Source: Trichoplusia ni (Eukaryota > Arthropoda > Insecta > Lepidoptera > Noctuidae). Taken from it: DNA of 64,000 bases. The position numbers and the translations under genes are program-made. This document shows, in pieces, positions 58,366-64,000 of the stretch; positions within the stretch are counted from its first letter, which is position 1; each line of letters opens with the position of its first letter. Under the pieces are notes generated by a model, which saw only the letters and a program-made list of their open reading frames with translations, ran no database searches and was not told where the DNA came from. The stretch lies in NCBI RefSeq assembly GCF_003590095.1, contig NC_039491.1, positions 2,170,001 to 2,234,000 of the forward strand, read 5' to 3'.

Positions 58366-61300
58366 AAACAGAAGTTTTTAATTCGTGTGTTTTTTTGTTT
58401 GTTAACTCAGAACTTCGGATTGCAAGAACCGATTTTGTTGAATCTTTTTTTTTATTTTACTTGAAATAGATGTCATTTGATCCTGTCAAAAGTTTCATCA
58501 CGTTTGGCTCGAAGTTTTTATAAATTAGCAGTCGCAGATGGTTTTTTACGTATGACAAAGCAATTATCTTTTGCTCAAACGGTAGAGGAAAAACATCTTA
58601 AATAAATCAGCACACCTGCGATTTATTCAAGGGTGAGTTAACCCACTTCTTAAGTTTATGAGAACTACAAACTTGAAACAAAAAAAGGAAGTAGCAAACT
58701 AATCTCATGATCAACGACAGCTAATGAAACACGCCACGATTCATAAAGTCTACGTGCAATACTTTCGAATAACATTGCATCGACCATTTCCGCTCGAATC
58801 GTATCAACGAGCGTTTTAGCGGATATTTACAAACCCTCTACTACTAGTTTATACAGAATATTAATAGCTGGAGGAATTTGGATGGAATTTATAATGAAAT
58901 GTGCAATTATACTAAAGCCCTTCGCAAGCGAAATTAGCAAGTCTTCAATGCCCGATGACTTTAAACCTAACGATGCGTGGATGTGTGTGGACCTCAATGA
59001 ATTTATATGGTGATAAGGCTGAAAATGGCGGACTTCGGAAACTTGCACTATCTTATGTATGACCGGACTCAAGCTTAGAATCCAATAATTACCTATATCT
59101 TGTTAAGGTTGATTGTTCTGATGACATGGCACGGCAGGTAGTGACTGTAGCAAGTTAGGAGACCTGAGAGCTTTTCCAAAGATTTCAATAGTTTTCTATG
59201 GTTATACTTCAGTAATTTCGTCCATAATTAGAAATAAGTTTTGTCCATAATAGGTGTATCGCCACTTGTTGTCAGTATAATTGGCAAAAATTATCACGAA
59301 ACTTTAAATAAAAAAAAAATCTTTCTTCGTCTGCTACTGCATAAAACAGAAGAGTTTATTTATCTATACGTCATCAGTCACCATGTTTTGTTTAGAAATT
59401 GATCACCTACAAGTTGACTTAAGCCGTGCATAAATTGAAGGTGTGCGATGTCGTCATATTTGCTTTAGGCCTCTGATTTATCAGAGACAACATGGCAAAG
59501 GTCGTTATGGCTTCTTGTAGTGACATTACATAATGCTGTACATTAGAATGTATAAGAAAAAACCATTGTTTAATGTCGAAATATTGTAATTCTTGTTTAC
59601 GACAAAACGAAAAGAAATACACGAATGAAAACCACTAAAACATCTGTATTTGATGACTAACAAAGGTAACGAAAATAGTTGAGTAGTTCCGGAAAGAATA
59701 AATTAATTTCTCCATAATGTTACAAATCCCAAAGAAAACGATTAAAAATCTACAACCACAATATCGCTTAGACCATCTAAAACGAGTTGCAAACCAAATA
59801 TTTACCTAACAAACGTAAAAATACGCAACTCATCACTGATATTCCTACTTGCCACTTCACGCGTCCACTCTTCAAATATCGGAGCAAATTGCGCAAAACG
59901 ACCATCACAAACCGTCCTTCTGTTGACATAGCCACAAGTACAGTAGACATCGAAGGTGGCCTTGGGGACAATTCTTTATTTCATTAACTTTCTTAAAAAG
60001 TGACTTATTTTTACCAGGTTTTATCGGCGACTACATTATTAGCAAGCTATTAGCCAACTACTAACTATTACTTGGGTATAATACTTATTATTTGTTGGTA
60101 GTAAGTACTTCATTGAAATTACTTGGAAAAAAGAATAACTTCGAGTTTTACTTTGATTGGAAAAGAAAAGAAAATGATTTATCCATCTTATTCTTTTATC
60201 AAAACTTTCAAGATTTTTTCCGGATAAAATTTAGGAACTTTCAATTTTCCAACGAAAATTCTTATCGTCAGAACATCATAAGGTCGCTTTTCGTAATTCT
60301 TTGTTTGCTAATATCCAGTTGACAGTACATGTAATTGAGAAAACTGATGGTGTTGCAAGGCCTAGCCCACGTTAGCTTGACCGACCCGCTTGCTAAGCAA
60401 TGCGATTGCCTCACGAACCCTACCTTAACGCAGTTTACTTGAACGACGAATTATCTCCCGAACGTGGTACTTGTATTTAATTTAATAATTATCATGTGTG
60501 ATTTGACACTTTTTTTGCTCGTTTTTTTAAATATGTATGTAAGTGTATCTATGAAAATTAGTGTATAACCTCAAAACATGCTGTCAAAAGTCACATCCAA
60601 ATGTGATGAAATCCTGTCCGTTTGTAGATTTTGCAAACTGGAGATCAACAATAAATTGGAATGGTCAATTTGGACGAATTAATTATTCTTGTCATCATTA
60701 TATCAGCCTGGAATGTTCACCTACACATGAAGAAAATGCTTCGATCTTATTTTTTCTATTGATCCTTTTCTGTCCTCGGACTTATGTAAAAGAGCCTACA
60801 GTGTTTCCTATAAGGTGTGACATTGAAAACCTCGGAAGTAGTTAGCATTATCAAAATATCAACCGGTTTGACCTATGCATTAGAGTCATGGCGCAAAATT
60901 AAGAGCCGGTGAGGATTTTTGTGGGTGTAAGGTTATAAATGTCATTGACATTGGTTTGCGCATCGAAATTAAATAATTTAAAGAGACATTCTAATGGAAT
61001 TCTAAAAATATCATAAACAACAGATCAAAAATAAAGCACTATCGTCACTCATGTCACAAAGTTCGTTGAAAGTGCAATTGACAAATTGTACGCAGTAAGC
61101 AGTAATGAAGGTATATAAATAATGTTCCGTTTCCAAAAGGTAAAACGACTATCAGTTTGTCACTAGGCTATTTTTTAATCAATTAAGAGAGTATTTTTTG
61201 CAGTAGATGCATTTCTGTCACCGAAAATAAATATCGAGATTAAGCAAAGCTTGCTTCTGTCATTTTTTTTATTGCAATTTTTTTCTTGTTGCCTACTTGT

Positions 61301-62523
61301 ACGGAATTCCTTTAGAGTGACAAGTTTGACTCTCAACAAGTTTTATTCTTATGATTCATGTATCACCATGAATTTTGAAAGCGTCTGGCGTAACTTAACA
61401 CACCTTTGGAAAAATAAGCTATGACGGTTCAGTAGATGCAAAATGATGGCAGGCGAATGGCCAAGCAGGCGGAGCTATAGTTATATAGTTCCGTTATTTG
61501 AGATAAACACGACATAATGTCAAGTACATTTACTCGGTAGGCGAAAGCTAAATACTTTCTCATATCTCGTCAGAACTGAGTTTAATGATCACCATTAGTC
61601 CCCAACTCATTCCCATGTCAGTTTTCTAATTACCTCGGTTATGAAATAACTTATACTATATGAAATGCATGAATGTTATAAATAGACCTACAACAGTTGA
61701 AAGTTTTAAAGAAATTTGTAATGCGGTGTGTCTCGATATGTTGGCCAAGCCTCCGGCCTATTCTTTGAGTAATATTTGAAGAAGTCTTTAATATAAATCA
61801 TGTGCTTTTCTTCTTTTTTCTTTCTTCTTTCTTTCGCTACTTTGTAGAACATCGCCACGCTGGCACACCTGAAACTTCTTAGTTCAAGTTCAATAGATAG
61901 AAAAAACCTAGACTAGCATTTTGTCACATTTTGCAATTTAGTCAGCTCAGACAAAAACCTCTATAATCATGCCCAAAAGAAAAATGACAGAAATGAAAGC
62001 TATTTAATAAACAATGGTTTTGCTCATGCGTCTTTTTCGGGATATCACGACTAGTTTTGGATTTATCCGCAGTCCTTAATCATGGGCTGAGGGAGCAGTG
62101 GGATCGGGAATTAAACTGACATTGGCGGTTGGGTCCATTGTACAATAAATTGATGTGAACCTGCTTCACAAATGTTTATCATTTTAATTTTCATCAATAT
62201 CAAATAACTGTGGACGATGTACCCACTTATCTCTCTCTATTGATGACAGACTATAGAAATTATACAATGTAATATCTATAATAACCTCGTTTCAGTAGCG
62301 TGTACTTAAGTATTTACTTACCTATACAAAACTATTTATGAAATGATATAGATAATCAAAATGGCGGTCGGCTCTTTGTGGAAAATTAATTTAAAAGCCA
62401 TCATGTTTAATGAAGTATTTCACAAATCCATATATTTTGTAAATAAACTCATGTAATTTTCTGAGTTTATTTTTGTATTATTATATAAAATATTTATGCA
62501 AATAAATAATTTACTTAAACAAG
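58366..62523. other. Non-coding stretch
   Basis: No supported exon. AAAATGGCGG sites lie at 59022-59031 and 62358-62367. A GC-richer patch at 60355-60475 and a polypyrimidine tract at about 61805-61840 were noted. Open frames of 60-94 codons (for example 60561-60845) show no recognisable domain. Confidence 0.4.
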
Positions 62524-62645
62524 TATAGCCTATTATCCGAATGGTTAAGGTCCACGCCTAAGCTACCGGGCGCGACGTGTCGCGAGTTTGATCCACGAAT
62601 GCTTGATCTCAGTCTGGGTGTCGTTGCGCATGTTTGAGAAACCAC
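62524..62645 (+). mobile_element. tRNA-derived SINE, family C
   Basis: TATCCGAATGGTTAAGGTCC (A-box region), then GGGCGCGACGTGTCGCGAGT and TTGATCCACGAATGCTTGAT, then CAGTCTGGGTG. It shares the GCGACGTGTCGCG block with the copies at 26625-26779 and 63924-64000. Confidence 0.75.
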
Positions 62646-63245
62646 TTGTGACAAAAGAAAAATTCAGAATGCGAGGGCCGCTTTTTTTGTAACAAAGAAG
62701 AGAACATAGCGGTGTCTCTGTTCTACATCTGCGATAATTTAACTTTAGTTTGAGATACACGCATCGTAGGCCACCAAACTTAGGAGCAAAATTTACGAAA
62801 TTTCTTCATATATGCTCTAGATTATAAGATCTCTACGTTTATCAATTGCCCCCATTACATATTGTGCTTCTTCCTGTAATAATCTTACCTATTATCAGGA
62901 ATATTATTGATCGACCTACCTAATCCCTTAGTACTTGGAGTACCGACAAATGATGTAAACCTCACAGTAATTATTAGTTTGGATAGTTAATTGTTAGGAA
63001 ATCCAAACCTTGAAGTTGCACGTCCGTTGTAGCCACTGTAAGTATACACATGTACCTATATAACGCTGTGCATTGGCATACATTATGAGTAAAATACACG
63101 TGCAATAATGAAATAAATAAAAAGCATGGTCAGGAATCAAAACTTCTTTAGGTGTGAATTCGTTTTCCGACATATTCCAGTAGATTTAACATGGAAATTT
63201 CTAACTAGGTATAATAAAATAATGATATTCCACAACTTTCATACA
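62646..63245. other. Non-coding
   Basis: AT-rich, nothing recognised. Confidence 0.5.
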
Positions 63246-63465
63246 GCGCCATCTAGTATCAAACTAAGAAAAACTTGTGGTGATAACTAAACTACGCTAA
63301 GTACTGATAAACAAGTTGAAATATTTCTAAATACAGACATGTTCACACCTGGAATCAGAAAAAAATATTAATGAATAGATTTTCCTGGATAGTACGAGTA
63401 TTAAGAATCGGACCTAACCTCCGGTATAGCAGTCAGTGCAACTAGCACCGTTGCACCGGCACAAG
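63246..63465 (-). mobile_element. Decayed tRNA-derived SINE, family A
   Basis: Plus-strand GCGCCATCTAGTATCAAACT (63246 on) and CCTCCGGTATAGCAGTCAGT (near 63419) are the two ends of the 57343-57571 element. The middle is diverged and the B box is degraded. Confidence 0.65.
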
Positions 63466-63923
63466 AACAACAAGCCATTCAAATTTTCCTCTGCTCTCTC
63501 CGGCGACTCCTATATAGCCTCGTTATTTAGTCAGGCGTAGGTGACAAAGACTTCATCCTTGTAAACTTCATAGTATTGACAAAATTCGACCGAAACGTAC
63601 CTATCTATCTTTCACATTATGCTCTAGTATCCTTAATCCTAATATTATTTCTTAAAAAAACGGAAAGACCTCTTAAAACTCTCGACGCTGCGATTTCTAG
63701 ACATTCGGAGTTACCGCTCTACATTTTCGCGATTGCGTATTCTCGTACGTGCATCACGCACCATTTACGCTCACAAGCCGTAAACATATATAATCCTTTG
63801 TATAACAATTCACATAATACTCGCAAAAACCGACTCTTACGCAGATGGATTAGGATCGCCATAATGTCTGGCTGTTTCCACAATTGTATTTTTTAAATAC
63901 TGTACCAGTTTGACTGAACAGAC
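63466..63923. other. Non-coding; open frame of about 106 codons at 63576-63896
   Basis: A plus-strand frame is open to 63896, with CITHHLRSQAVNIYNPLYNN in its second half and a leucine/isoleucine-rich start. It has no recognisable domain and no clear splice signals; it may be chance. Confidence 0.3.
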
Positions 63924-64000
63924 AGCCTAGTGGCAACGGTGTGCGACGTGTCGCGGGTTCGATTGCCATGAAAGACAAACATTTGTCTGATACAGGAATT
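63924..64000 (+). mobile_element. tRNA-derived SINE, family C, cut by window edge
   Basis: CAGCCTAGTGGCAACGGTGT, then GCGACGTGTCGCGGGTTCGA and TTGCC. It has a complete B box GGGTTCGATT but a shortened distance from the A-box region, suggesting an internal deletion. The tail runs past base 64000. Confidence 0.7.

Noticed and set aside
1..64000. CRISPR array, operons or phage features
   Set aside because: There are no direct-repeat arrays with spacers and no dense coding. The sequence is eukaryotic in character.

Overview
The window looks like animal nuclear DNA, most likely from a ditrysian moth or butterfly. This is inferred from its AT-rich composition, long stretches without an open frame, and several retroposon families whose head and tail sequences I associate with Lepidoptera. 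There is no bacterial gene organisation, no CRISPR array, no rRNA and no convincing functional tRNA. It reads as the inside of very long introns or a gene-poor interval: scattered short exon-like pieces, a few GC/CpG-rich islands, and many old and some recent mobile elements.

Best protein-coding evidence. An 85-nt minus-strand exon (22302-22386) lies between a strong acceptor and a consensus donor. Only one frame is open, and it encodes PVLLLVYIHG, the oxyanion-hole region of the carboxylesterase/neuroligin fold. Weaker minus-strand candidates are 19133-19238 (acceptor, ATG, GTAAGT donor) and a CpG-rich segment ending in a donor at 54594; both are phase-compatible with the 22302 exon. Plus-strand exon candidates are 1791-1803, 3985-4215, 6205-6260, 16821-16875, 33325-33524 and 48478-48565. 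None is proven, and I can name no gene beyond the esterase/neuroligin family.

Mobile elements. 1-225 and 1133-1329 are copies of one retroposon tail in opposite orientations; the second has an A-tail and a 15-bp target-site duplication. 28815-30680 is a rearranged Penelope-like element: a 5'-truncated reverse transcriptase joined to a GIY-YIG nuclease, preceded by an inverted 527-bp copy of its own 3' end and flanked by a 10-bp duplication. 33732-33916 is a 159-bp miniature derivative with the same termini and its own 13-bp duplication. 42660-43953 is a 1,286-bp element with inverted ends and about fourteen dispersed copies of a 13-bp motif close to CACGGCGATGAAA; it is the least familiar structure here. 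Three tRNA-derived SINE families, a Helitron-like 3' end, an RTE-type LINE remnant and several unclassified interspersed repeats make up most of the rest.

Regulatory-looking islands sit at 10961-11730, 31660-32120, 46840-47250, 47920-48000 and 54594-54720. They carry CRE palindromes, an E2F site, YY1/Pho-like sites and G-quadruplex-capable runs. A GCGCCATCTAG-type motif resembling the insect CTCF site recurs across the window, partly carried by a SINE.
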